Virus record (IMG/VR): IMGVR_UViG_3300037042_003768 | Location: 1-36,052 of that record | Reading direction: 5' to 3' (one strand) | Length of the DNA stretch: 36,052 nt | DNA from: a virus | Part shown: piece after piece, positions 1 to 7,762 of the stretch | Layout: every line of letters begins with the position of its first letter | Numbering within the stretch: position 1 is the first letter of the stretch | The notes under the pieces: generated by a model | Seen by the model: the letters and a program-made list of their open reading frames with translations, nothing else | Database searches by the model: none | What the model was told of the DNA's origin: nothing | Made by a program: the position numbers and the translations under genes

Positions 1-127
1 GCCTTAACAGTAGTCGTCCCAGTCCCGCCCTGATTCTTGATCTTCAGATGTTTCGCGTCCGCAGCCGACACAGTTCCGACAAGCGAGATAGTGTCCCCGA
101 CTGCATCCCCTGCCGTAAACACGCTCG
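1..127. repeat. 127-bp terminal direct repeat, left copy
   Basis: Bases 1-127 are identical to 35926-36052. The repeat lies inside the fibre coding frame, and that frame continues correctly across the joint, so the contig is a closed circle of 35,925 bp. A length of exactly 127 equals a common maximum assembler k-mer. It is therefore better read as an assembly overlap than as a biological terminal repeat. Confidence 0.95.
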
Positions 128-1802
128 ATGTCGAAAGCCCCACGCCCGAAATCGCATCGTCGCACGATATCGTACCGTTTACCGTCAACCGATCCAGCGC
201 CCCAGAACTCCCGACCTTCAGCCGATGCGCAAACAACCCGCCGCCGTGCGAATACAGCGTGTCGTCACTGGCCACATAGTTGCCCGTTCCAGAACTAAAC
301 CCGTACAGCGCTTGTACCGAGCCAGCACCCAGAATGACATCCATGTCCGCGTTGATCTGCCCGTTGACATGCAGAGTCTTTGTGAGCGTCACCGGACTGG
401 TCTCGTTCTCCGTTACCAGATTCGTTGTGTCGTCCACGGCTCCCCACGCCCACCCATCGCCCGTGGATTTTGGGGCGTAGCCGGACGTGGCTGTCCCGCC
501 GATCGAAAAGTCCGATCTGGCCAAAGCACCGGCCGCAACCTTCGACGAGTCCACGCTACCGGCCCCAAGGTCAGCCAGCTTGACCTGGCCGTCAAGTATG
601 GTAGACGACCCGACGATACCCGCGCCCAGCTTCGCAGAGTCGGCAATCGCCAGGGCGGTTAGCTTTGCAGCGGTGACGGCGAGCGCCTCAAGGTCTGCGT
701 TCTTGACCTGGCCATCAACGATCTTGGCCGACGTGACGACTCCAGCCCGCAGGCGCGACGAGTCCGGCAGAGCCCCGGCTATGTCACCCCAGGCAAGCGT
801 TCCTGCCACGAATATGGCGGAGTCGGGCGCGGTCCAGTGAGTGTGACCCGCTCCCTGGTTTACAGGGACGTTTCCAGCGGATCCGAGTGCACTCCCGAAC
901 CCAACACTATCAAAATAAGCTTGATGGGTTACGTACAAGTTATCCTGTAGGTAAAGATTACCGTTCCCAGCATACCGGAGCACCTGTGTCGAATCCGGGT
1001 AATCCCACGCTGCCCTTGTAGAGCTCAAAGCCACAAGGGTCCTTCCAACTGAACGCGACCCAAGGATGTTTAGATCGCTCAGCGACAGGGCTCCAGCGGG
1101 AACATTGCTTGAATCTATAGCGGTATCCGCAAGTTTCGCATGTGTTACCGCTCCCGAAGCAATCCGAGTTTGTGTCACGGCCGACGCTGCGATCTTTGAC
1201 GAGTCGCCCACGGCACCCGCCGCAAGCTTCCCGCTCGTGATCGTGAGGTTCTGAATATCAGCCGCCTTGACCTGTCCGTCTATGATGTCGCTGGACGCAA
1301 TTGCAGATACTTTCGATGAGTCCACAGCATCGGCAGCGATTCGGGCCGTCGTCACCGACAACAACTTCAGAGCTGCCGTGCTGACACACGTATCGCCGAA
1401 CGCCCGATATGTCGAGATAAACCCCTCCGGCGCTCCCACAATCGTGTTCCACACCAGCACCGAGTCCATACCGAGCACAACGGAATCAATCCCGGTTGTC
1501 TCATAGAACTTGAACACGTCCGTCGAATCGACCTGCAGCCCGAATAGCTTTCGGCTGGTCCCGATGTAGTAACAATCGGTCCCCGCCCCGGTCGTGTCCT
1601 CTCCGATCGGGTATGCGCGAATCCGTTTAGACCCGTCCATGTAGGTGGTCACCCCGCCGGCCGTCACATAGGTCGCGTTGAACCTGTAGACGACCGGCTT
1701 TTCATTCGTTTTCAGCGTGTCGCCCATGGCCAACACATAGACACCCGCCAAGCACACAATGGCCACGACGGCCCGCAACGTTCCGAACCGCTTCTTGATC
1801 AT
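1..1802 (-). CDS. Tail fibre/adhesin, N-terminal 600 codons (gene continues across the circle junction)
   Basis: An open frame runs from ATG at 1802-1800 to the window edge without a stop. On the circle it continues to the TAG at 35660-35658, giving 689 aa. GGAGG lies 9 nt before the ATG, which overlaps the previous stop (ATGA). Residues 1-26 begin MIKKRFGTLR and form a positively charged hydrophobic segment like a signal anchor, odd for a virion protein. The middle carries imperfect repeats built on DSSK-(I/V)-A-A-G-A and on I(I/V/L)DGQVK-x-ADL, the Ser/Ala/Asp-rich pattern known in phage and bacterial surface fibres. Domains with a late 'DDTTNLVTENETSPVTL' stretch precede a beta-rich C-terminus. 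Role in host binding is inferred from composition and place. Confidence 0.75.
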   Translation of the reverse strand, partial: MIKKRFGTLRAVVAIVCLAGVYVLAMGDTLKTNEKPVVYRFNATYVTAGGVTTYMDGSKRIRAYPIGEDTTGAGTDCYYIGTSRKLFGLQVDSTDVFKFYETTGIDSVVLGMDSVLVWNTIVGAPEGFISTYRAFGDTCVSTAALKLLSVTTARIAADAVDSSKVSAIASSDIIDGQVKAADIQNLTITSGKLAAGAVGDSSKIAASAVTQTRIASGAVTHAKLADTAIDSSNVPAGALSLSDLNILGSRSVGRTLVALSSTRAAWDYPDSTQVLRYAGNGNLYLQDNLYVTHQAYFDSVGFGSALGSAGNVPVNQGAGHTHWTAPDSAIFVAGTLAWGDIAGALPDSSRLRAGVVTSAKIVDGQVKNADLEALAVTAAKLTALAIADSAKLGAGIVGSSTILDGQVKLADLGAGSVDSSKVAAGALARSDFSIGGTATSGYAPKSTGDGWAWGAVDDTTNLVTENETSPVTLTKTLHVNGQINADMDVILGAGSVQALYGFSSGTGNYVASDDTLYSHGGGLFAHRLKVGSSGALDRLTVNGTISCDDAISGVGLSTSSVFTAGDAVGDTISLVGTVSAADAKHLKIKNQGGTGTTTVK

Positions 1803-2086
1803 ACCGGCAATCCTCCAAAGGTGTCATCCGACACCACCCCGCCCTCCGCATCGTAGAAATGCGGGTCATAGAACTCCTCCGGCACGACGTGTTTCGGAAG
1901 AGGATCGAACACCTCGGGAACCGTGATTGGCTGCCCGGGAACATAGGGTGTCACACCAAATTCATCTTGAATAATCAGGTCGTACACCCATTGCGGAACC
2001 TCGGTCGGGACGTTGAGTGGAACCAGAACATCCCCCAGCGGCCCGGTGAAGCGACGGCCGTACAGCGTACTGATTACCCACGGCAT
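1799..2086 (-). CDS. Small tail-region protein of unknown function (95 aa)
   Basis: Starts at ATG 2086 behind a strong AAGGAGG ribosome site and ends in an ATGA overlap with the fibre gene. The protein starts MPWVISTLYGRRFTG and is rich in Pro, Val and acidic residues, with no membrane segment. It sits directly before the fibre, so a fibre-attachment or assembly role is possible but unproven. I recognise no family. Confidence 0.7.
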   Translation of the reverse strand: MPWVISTLYGRRFTGPLGDVLVPLNVPTEVPQWVYDLIIQDEFGVTPYVPGQPITVPEVFDPLPKHVVPEEFYDPHFYDAEGGVVSDDTFGGLPV

Positions 2087-2098
2087 ACCAGCCTCCTT

Positions 2099-2254
2099 CT
2101 AGGGAATGACGTCGAAACCGACGTCGCCCTTTTGTACCGCGACCGGACGCTCCGGGGGCGCGTGCTTACGGGTGAAGTGGTGCACGGCCGCGAGGGCAGC
2201 TACCGACAGCGCCACCGCGACCACCAACGCATTTATCTTCATGTGCTTCCTCAT
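2099..2254 (-). CDS. Small single-pass membrane protein (51 aa)
   Basis: ATG 2254 overlaps the stop of the 171-aa gene (ATGA); a second in-frame ATG lies 4 codons later. Residues 8-24 (NALVVAVALSVAALAAV) form one hydrophobic helix, followed by a basic HHFTRKH stretch and a short polar tail ending in GFDVIP. A membrane protein between tape measure and fibre genes is unusual. The next gene's ribosome site begins at its stop codon. Confidence 0.6.
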   Translation of the reverse strand: MRKHMKINALVVAVALSVAALAAVHHFTRKHAPPERPVAVQKGDVGFDVIP

Positions 2255-2766
2255 ATCGGCATGTCATCCGTGAGCGGTTCCCCGCCTTCCATCGTAGAAA
2301 GGAAACCGCCGACCGACTCGTTGTTGACTGCGGAGACAAAGACCGCCGTGCCCGCGTAACCGATCAACTGCCCACGCGGCGCCATGACACGACGCGCAGA
2401 CAGGCTTTCGATATCCACAGGCACGGCAGATGTATTCAGGTCCTCGGTGCCGATCTCCTTGATCATCGGGTACAGATGAATCGCGCTGGGGGTGAGCGAC
2501 GACGTTCCCTTGTTCCAATCCCGCATTGTCCAAAGCTGGTTGACGTAGAAGAACGGCATCTTGTCGAAGGACCAGGTCCACCGCCAGGGATGCCACCCGG
2601 TGGTAGTGGTGTAAATCTTCCGCGTCCCGTTGGCCAGCCGGTAGGAGGACTCGATTTCCAACGGTTCCCGCATCATGACCCCGCCAGGCCAGAGCGGACG
2701 TTTGGCGGAATCCGCCTCGGTGAGCTGTTTCACGCACGGGGTCCATGTCATCAGTGCCCACGCCAC
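2251..2766 (-). CDS. Tail-tip protein of unknown function (171 aa)
   Basis: GTG at 2766 shares one base with the tape measure stop (TAGTG); an in-frame ATG at 2751 is an alternative start. The protein is beta-rich with many aromatic residues (YTTTTGWHPWRWTWSFDKM near residues 52-70) and a Thr/Val/Gly-rich C-terminus. Its place just after the tape measure is where distal-tail proteins usually lie, so a tail-tip role is a positional guess only. Confidence 0.7.
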   Translation of the reverse strand: MAWALMTWTPCVKQLTEADSAKRPLWPGGVMMREPLEIESSYRLANGTRKIYTTTTGWHPWRWTWSFDKMPFFYVNQLWTMRDWNKGTSSLTPSAIHLYPMIKEIGTEDLNTSAVPVDIESLSARRVMAPRGQLIGYAGTAVFVSAVNNESVGGFLSTMEGGEPLTDDMPI

Positions 2767-4391
2767 TAGAATCTCCGCCCGAGGCGCTTGTTACGCGCCT
2801 CCCACGCGGGCATGTTCTCGTCTAGGAACTGCTGGGCGGATCGGAGCGAGAGGCCAATCTTGTCCGCGGGGGCGTCGCCGTGCACCGCGAGATTGATCGT
2901 CGGTGCGAACGCGCCCCCGGATACGCTGTAGCTCCCGCCGGCCAGGGCGGAGGCGCGCGTTGCCGGGTCGAAACCGGGAGTGAGGATGGTGGGGCCGGTG
3001 GGGGCGGATCCGCCGCCGGTGGATCCCGCAGCCTCTCCCGTTCTGTTCAGATCGGCCACGGCCTTAGATGCAACCGCGTTGACGGCCACGATGCTGGCCG
3101 CGTAGAGGGCGGCCAGGGCCGGGTTGACAAAGGCGTACTTGGCTGCCTGAATCGCCAGCCACTTCGTCGCCTCGGCCGCGGCAATCTGAATCGACTGCAC
3201 AGCCGCCTGCTTCCACGCCTTGGTGTTCCCAGCCGCCGTCTCTCCCACCGCCGCGCCGATAATGGACATGCTCTGGGCGATGTAGGCGGCCCGACGTTGC
3301 TCGGACGCCTTCTCTTCCGCATCGGACTTGGCGCGGTTCGCCTTGATCTCCGCCTCGGCCTTGTTGTGCAGATCCTTCAGGCGCTTCTGGAGGCGGATCT
3401 CGATCAGCTCGATCTGCAAAGCCTTGTTCTTCGCATTCTCCACGCTCATCTCGACGGCCTGGCGTTCCAGGTTCGCCGCTTGCTGCATGGCCAGGGCGGT
3501 CAGCACAAGACCCTCGATGGTCAGGTCGTCGGCGTTCGTCTGTGCCTCGACCTTCTCGCGCAAGAGCCCGAGGTACTCGATCTGTGCGGCCTTCTCCGCC
3601 TTCTGCGCCTGCTCAATGGCCTGCTTGCGTCTTTCCGCCGCAGTAGCGGCTGCGTCCATCGCCTTGCTGCCGCCGCGAAGGGCGAGAATCTCTGCATCCA
3701 GTTCCGTGTTCAATTCACGAATGCGCAGGGCGAGTTCCCCCTGCTTGGCAGCCAAGGCGGTAGCGCGGATCGTGGTGTCGCCGAAGATCTCCCGCACCTT
3801 CTGCCAGAACCCAAGACTGATCTTCCCGGCCTCAACGGCCGTCAACTCCGCTTCTGCCTTGGCCAGCAGAGATCGGGTAGACGCCTGGTGAACGATGATC
3901 ATCTGCCGCTCGGTCTCATTCGCCACGCCACTCTCTTTCGCCATGGCGATCAAGGCATCGGCGTTGTCATCGATCGCCTTCTTGAGCTTCTTCTTCGCGT
4001 TCACCAGAGCGATCGCAATGGCGACGGCAGCCCCGATCGCCGCAATCACCAACCCGATCGGACCGAGCATTCCAGTCATAGCGTCGGCCGCCACGCTCAC
4101 ACCTCGGGCGACCCCCTTGTTGCTGACCCCGAGCGCCTCCATCTGCCCGGTACAGATCGAAGCCGCCATGCCGTACTTGACGACCTTCTCGCCCGACATG
4201 GAGAACGATCCGCCGGCCTTCGTCGCCGCGGATGCAGCCGCCCGCTCCTGCTCGCTGAGCTGGTTCCCCGCGGCCTGTACCTTCCGCAGATCGGCGATGT
4301 ACTTCTGAATGTTTCCGGAGAATTCATCAAGAGCCGACAGGATGACTCCCGCCCGCTCCATTCCTCCGGCCGCACCAGTCTCAGAAGCCAT
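2766..4391 (-). CDS. Tail tape measure protein, short form (541 aa)
   Basis: The protein is almost wholly helical and rich in Ala, Lys, Glu and Gln. Residues 107-130 form a hydrophobic segment (PIGLVIAAIGAAVAIAIALV), followed by long coiled coil to about 360, then Gly/Ser-rich sequence. It follows the G/GT frameshift genes and overlaps the GT stop by 11 nt, the standard place for the tape measure. At the usual ~1.5 angstrom per residue it would specify a tail near 80 nm, short for a siphovirus. No lytic transglycosylase or peptidase motif is visible. Confidence 0.9.
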   Translation of the reverse strand: MASETGAAGGMERAGVILSALDEFSGNIQKYIADLRKVQAAGNQLSEQERAAASAATKAGGSFSMSGEKVVKYGMAASICTGQMEALGVSNKGVARGVSVAADAMTGMLGPIGLVIAAIGAAVAIAIALVNAKKKLKKAIDDNADALIAMAKESGVANETERQMIIVHQASTRSLLAKAEAELTAVEAGKISLGFWQKVREIFGDTTIRATALAAKQGELALRIRELNTELDAEILALRGGSKAMDAAATAAERRKQAIEQAQKAEKAAQIEYLGLLREKVEAQTNADDLTIEGLVLTALAMQQAANLERQAVEMSVENAKNKALQIELIEIRLQKRLKDLHNKAEAEIKANRAKSDAEEKASEQRRAAYIAQSMSIIGAAVGETAAGNTKAWKQAAVQSIQIAAAEATKWLAIQAAKYAFVNPALAALYAASIVAVNAVASKAVADLNRTGEAAGSTGGGSAPTGPTILTPGFDPATRASALAGGSYSVSGGAFAPTINLAVHGDAPADKIGLSLRSAQQFLDENMPAWEARNKRLGRRF

Positions 4392-4662
4392 CGCCGTCTA
4401 TCTCCTGCACGGGCCGAGCCCGCTCCGCTTCCTCGTATTCGATCTCCGCGAGCAGCTCCAGTTCCCGCACGTCCTCCGGTTCCAGCGGGAACTCGGTCCG
4501 AATCGTCACCACCGGAAACACCCGGCGGATCCAACGGAGCCAACGCGGCCACTCGATATCGACGTGGTGGAGAGTTCCCCGCTCAAGCTCCGATGGAATC
4601 CGCCCTGCATCTCGACAGATCCTCAGGAAGCTGCGCCGGCTGTAATCACCGGCTAGCTTTCT
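4381..4662 (-). CDS. T extension of the G-T frameshift fusion (93 codons after the slip)
   Basis: The frame is open from 4662 to TGA 4383-4381 and has no ATG near its beginning, so it can only sensibly be read by -1 frameshifting from the G-like gene. The fusion would be 114 + 93 = 207 aa. The extension is rich in Arg and Glu (for example EPEDVRELELLAEIEYEEAE) and overlaps the tape measure start by 11 nt. This is the lambda gpGT arrangement. Confidence 0.8.
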   Translation of the reverse strand, partial: RKLAGDYSRRSFLRICRDAGRIPSELERGTLHHVDIEWPRWLRWIRRVFPVVTIRTEFPLEPEDVRELELLAEIEYEEAERARPVQEIDGDGF

Positions 4663-5003
4663 TTTCCCTCTTGGTGCGCCTTCACCCCAAGGTCATTCAG
4701 CGCCAGCACCGCCTGCACGAGCTTGTCCATCTCGGCGCCGTCAGACTGGAGCAGCATCTCCAGGTCGGTGCGCTCGAACACGGGTTGCCCGTCTTCGTCC
4801 TGGGCCGACATGACGATCATAGCGAGAAGGTGCTGCGTCGCGTCGAAGACCTCTCCCTTCATGCCGCCGGCCCGGGCCTCTTGCAGCTCCGCGTAGCTCA
4901 GCTTGTGCAGGACGAAGTCAGCTCCGAACGCAGAGGCGGAGACCGTCTTCGGCTTCCCGGATCCGTAGCTGGTGACTGCACCCCTGATCTGGTCCCTCTT
5001 CAT
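4653..5003 (-). CDS. Tail assembly chaperone, G-like (116 aa)
   Basis: ATG 5003 follows GAGGA at a good distance and ends at TAG 4655-4653. Acidic helical protein starting MKRDQIRGAVTSYGSG, the size of lambda gpG-type chaperones. It lies between the major tail protein and the tape measure. Just before its stop is the slippery heptamer G-GGA-AAA, so some ribosomes should slip -1 and continue into the GT extension. Function: holds the tape measure before tail tube polymerisation (family knowledge). Confidence 0.85.
   Translation of the reverse strand: MKRDQIRGAVTSYGSGKPKTVSASAFGADFVLHKLSYAELQEARAGGMKGEVFDATQHLLAMIVMSAQDEDGQPVFERTDLEMLLQSDGAEMDKLVQAVLALNDLGVKAHQEGKES
4662..4668 (-). promoter_or_regulatory. 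-1 ribosomal frameshift site G-GGA-AAA
   Basis: The minus strand reads GGGAAAA with the zero frame split as G GGA AAA, the X-XXY-YYZ pattern. The zero-frame stop follows two codons later. Slipping -1 enters the only open frame leading to the tape measure. Confidence 0.85.
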
Positions 5004-5016
5004 GTATTCCTCTTTG

Positions 5017-5691
5017 TTACGAAGCTGCGTAAAGCAGCGGCCCGACGCCCTTGAACGAAACGGACTGTTCCAGAGCCCCGCCCTTCGGGACCTTTATTCC
5101 CCAGTCCACAAACGCGGTGCCGTACCAGTATTCCGTGCCGATGCCCTTCGCCGGGTAGAACCGCATCAGCGTCGGAGCTTCCGTGGTGTTGCCGCCCGGA
5201 CCACGAAGCCACCAGTCGGTCGCCTTGTAGAAGATCGTCGCGGAACCAGACCAGGAGCGGACTGTGGCCACAGTCTTTTCCCACGTCTGCATCTGCGACG
5301 TGATGTCGGCGGTTCCTTGCTTGCAGTCGATCGAGAAGTCACTGGAATCGCCGCACGGAAGCATGATGCAGGTTGCGATGGTCCCCAGCGTGAGGGTGTT
5401 TGAACTGCCCATGGCAGGAGTCGTGATGAACTTGCCACGGAGCCAGTCTATTTCTGTGGTCCACGCCGCGGGAGTTGATCCGCCCCCCCACGTCAGCAAC
5501 GCTCCCGTTGCCTCGTCAAGTGGCGGCACGGTCGTTGAGATTGTGAAGACCGAGTAAGCGTCGTAGGAAATCCCGTCGACTATCTCGGCCACGCTGTTCT
5601 TGGTTGTAACTTGCGAAGCAACCGCCATCGTGCCGTTCTGCAACCAGATCTGGCCGTACTTCCCGGATATTCGCTTGGTGATGTTCGCCAT
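5017..5691 (-). CDS. Major tail (tube) protein (224 aa)
   Basis: ATG 5691 follows AAGGAGGAGAACC, one of the best ribosome sites in the window, as expected for an abundant protein. The sequence is beta-rich throughout (MANITKRISGKYGQIWLQNG at the start) and of usual length for a tail tube subunit. It lies between the tail terminator-like gene and the G/GT chaperones, the canonical position. Its leader (5712-5761) is nearly the same as that of the major capsid gene, suggesting shared control of the two most abundant virion proteins. Confidence 0.85.
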   Translation of the reverse strand: MANITKRISGKYGQIWLQNGTMAVASQVTTKNSVAEIVDGISYDAYSVFTISTTVPPLDEATGALLTWGGGSTPAAWTTEIDWLRGKFITTPAMGSSNTLTLGTIATCIMLPCGDSSDFSIDCKQGTADITSQMQTWEKTVATVRSWSGSATIFYKATDWWLRGPGGNTTEAPTLMRFYPAKGIGTEYWYGTAFVDWGIKVPKGGALEQSVSFKGVGPLLYAAS

Positions 5692-5711
5692 GGTTCTCCT
5701 CCTTGTCGATC

Positions 5712-5761
5712 ACTGGGGAGAACCGGGAAGCTAGGGCCGGCTGGCCTGCTACGATCTCCTG
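5712..5761 (-). promoter_or_regulatory. Duplicated structured leader upstream of the major tail gene
   Basis: A 50-nt stretch matches 10480-10529, upstream of the major capsid gene, at about 42 of 50 positions without gaps. Read on the minus strand it has nested pairing: an outer GGAGA/TCTCC stem and an inner GGCC-AGCC-GGCC hairpin, with CCCTAGCTT to the 3' side. It lies between the previous stop (5771) and the ribosome site. Could be a promoter, RNA-processing site or mRNA-stabilising hairpin. Confidence 0.7.
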
Positions 5762-5770
5762 TCGGTTACT

Positions 5771-6874
5771 TCACGTCAGCGCGTCTTGCACCGCGTGGAA
5801 TTGCGTGTCGGACTCCAGTATCAGATAGGCGTTGTGCCGGTGAAGGATCTGCGCGGGCGATTCGATACCGGCCCGTACCGATCCCTTGACGATGAAATCG
5901 AAGACGCCGCAGGTGAAGTCGGCGCGCACATCGGCCGTGTGGGATGTCCCGGTAAGCAGCACGCGACCGCGCCATGGGTCGGTCTGTGTAGCGGCGGTGA
6001 TTACGCCGCCTACGCGCACGACGGGGGCGGGTGACGCGAACCACCCCTTCTGCCCGCTCGACCACCAGTCGCCACCGGAGATGTTCGCCAGCGGATAGCG
6101 CAATCCGCGCAGGGGGATCCCCGGGTACAGCGTCCCGGCAGAGTCGGGGGACAGCGCAGCGTCCAGGATCATCTTGGCCCAGTGAGTGTGGCGGTCGAGC
6201 TGATCCTCGCTGGCGCAGTGCAGGCCAATGATCGCGGAGAGGCGGTCCTGTCGGGTCAGATTCCCCAGCTCTCCCACGTCGTAGTTCTGGGCCGTGTCGC
6301 CAATGGTGATCAGGGGGATGGCAACGTCCGCGTCGGTTAGGTCCAGGTCGGGATGCAGGACATAGAACCCGCCATCGCCAAAGTCGCTCGGGGCTGGTTC
6401 GATGCGCAGGTCATCATACGCGCCGAGTTCCGAGCACCGCATCGCCGCATCGTTACCGCCGGACACGTACTGCACCCGCACACCGTCGATAGCCTGCGAC
6501 ACCGTGAAGCGAATCGTGTTCCAGCCGACCGCAAGCGCGACGGCGGTTGACCCCGTGATGTCTAACCAGGTCACGCCCACGCGGCCCCGCACCTTGACCG
6601 TGGGAGCTGTCGCCCCGGCGGGCCAGTAGTAGCGGATCCCGTCGACGTTCTTCGCAGCAGACCAGGTCAACTCCACGTAGGCACTTGACGTCGTGGTCAC
6701 AATCGCCGCGCTCGTCTCAGAGTCTACGAGCATCCCCACGGATCCCGAGGCGATGGCCGATGATCCCGGAGTTGCTCCCGCACCTAGGCTTGGCATGCAA
6801 GGCGTTGAGGCGAAGACATCGAACGAGGTCGTTGCTTCGAGGTACGCGGCGATGCTCTTCAGTACGTGCAACAT
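5771..6874 (-). CDS. Tail terminator-like protein with a discoidin-like insertion (367 aa)
   Basis: ATG 6874 shares one base with the preceding stop (TGATG); the frame is open further upstream, but that part overlaps the gp10-like gene. Residues 1-18 (MLHVLKSIAAYLEATTSF) and the region after ~165 look like one tail-completion protein. Between them, about residues 25-160, is a beta-rich block with VELTWSAAKNVDGIRYYWP and GWNTIRFT...IDGVRVQYVSGG, resembling F5/8-type (discoidin) carbohydrate-binding domains. Position between the gp10-like gene and major tail protein fits a terminator at the head-tail junction. The usual family is ~130-200 aa, so the extra domain is notable. Domain naming is by eye. 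Confidence 0.65.
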   Translation of the reverse strand: MLHVLKSIAAYLEATTSFDVFASTPCMPSLGAGATPGSSAIASGSVGMLVDSETSAAIVTTTSSAYVELTWSAAKNVDGIRYYWPAGATAPTVKVRGRVGVTWLDITGSTAVALAVGWNTIRFTVSQAIDGVRVQYVSGGNDAAMRCSELGAYDDLRIEPAPSDFGDGGFYVLHPDLDLTDADVAIPLITIGDTAQNYDVGELGNLTRQDRLSAIIGLHCASEDQLDRHTHWAKMILDAALSPDSAGTLYPGIPLRGLRYPLANISGGDWWSSGQKGWFASPAPVVRVGGVITAATQTDPWRGRVLLTGTSHTADVRADFTCGVFDFIVKGSVRAGIESPAQILHRHNAYLILESDTQFHAVQDALT

Positions 6875-7380
6875 CACGCGTACCCCTTCATCCCGTTGAC
6901 CAGGGCCTTGCGGCACTGCTCGACGTGCTTCGGGGCCTCGGCCTTGAGCGACTTGCGGAAGAAGCCCCACTCGCCGATGGTGTGGTGGAGGGTCGTGTCA
7001 TACTCCATGCGCATCGGGTACGAGTAGCCTGAGGCGATGCTGCACTTCCACGGGCCGGTCTTGTAGCCTCCCTTCGGCACGCGCGCCTTGAACGGCCGCT
7101 TGCGCCCACCGAAGATGGGGCGCTCGGTCCCGGGCGGGGGAGCAACCACGTTGGTGCCGATGCTCAGCTCGAGGCCGACATCGTCCAGCTTCACGATGTT
7201 GATGGACTGCTTCATCCAGCCGAACATGACCGGGGAGCGGACCTTGGCCCCGCTCTGAATCCGAACCGCCGAGACCATGTTCGCCCGCGCCACTCGCCGC
7301 TGGATGTCCGGCCGCTTCTCCAAAAGGCTCTTGATCCCCGGCGTTGCGAACGCCTTGGCTGCCGTCGCCAGCGCGGGCAT
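6874..7380 (-). CDS. HK97 gp10-like tail completion/neck protein (168 aa)
   Basis: ATG 7380 shares a base with the upstream TAA (TAATG). The basic protein starts with a helical section (MPALATAAKAFATPGIKSLL), has VSAVRIQSGAKVRSPVMFGWM around residues 36-56, and is of normal length for HK97 gp10-like proteins. It lies between the head-closure-like gene and the tail terminator-like gene, the conserved order in HK97-type phages. Confidence 0.75.
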   Translation of the reverse strand: MPALATAAKAFATPGIKSLLEKRPDIQRRVARANMVSAVRIQSGAKVRSPVMFGWMKQSINIVKLDDVGLELSIGTNVVAPPPGTERPIFGGRKRPFKARVPKGGYKTGPWKCSIASGYSYPMRMEYDTTLHHTIGEWGFFRKSLKAEAPKHVEQCRKALVNGMKGYA

Positions 7381-7760
7381 TACTGCCCCCCCTCGCGCAA
7401 GCGCAGGTAGACGACTACCCGGTTGTGCCGGGGATCCTCAGCGATGGCGTAGGGTGTCCAGGTCAGTCCCCCGCGGGTCACGACCACGTCCGGCTTGATC
7501 CATGCGGACCAGGTCGCGTCTTCTTCGGGCACGTTTCCCGGTTCGTAGAGGAGCTGCGCCTCGCCGGCCTGGATCACGCCGTGCACCACGCCTTGATTCG
7601 CGTCGTAACGCAGCTCCCGGCGCGGAGCGGTCACCCACACCACCGGGACCGAGTAGGTGAGCGCCGCCCCGCCCGAGAGCGTCTCGCCGGTGTGCGGATC
7701 GGTGTTGATCGCCGCGGTCGGGACCGAGACCGTCACTGTTTCCTGCGTCGAATTGAGCAT
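7380..7760 (-). CDS. Head closure / head-tail joining protein (126 aa)
   Basis: ATG 7760 lies 2 nt after the connector stop. The small beta protein MLNSTQETVTVSVPTA... contains WIKPDVVVTRGGLTWTPYAI and ends RVVVYLRLREGGQ, consistent with SPP1 gp16/HK97 gp9-type stoppers. The frame extends upstream to 7949, but that part overlaps the connector gene and looks like noise. Confidence 0.65.
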   Translation of the reverse strand: MLNSTQETVTVSVPTAAINTDPHTGETLSGGAALTYSVPVVWVTAPRRELRYDANQGVVHGVIQAGEAQLLYEPGNVPEEDATWSAWIKPDVVVTRGGLTWTPYAIAEDPRHNRVVVYLRLREGGQ

Positions 7761-7762
7761 GG

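Noticed and set aside
1-127. True short direct terminal repeat of the virion DNA
   Set aside because: Length equals a usual maximum k-mer and the repeat lies inside the fibre coding frame, so an assembly overlap is the simpler reading.
2880-5054. Long plus-strand open frame opposite the tape measure and tail genes
   Set aside because: It is the mirror of well-supported minus-strand genes in GC-rich DNA. It is Arg/Gly/Leu-rich with no recognisable domain and no ribosome site.
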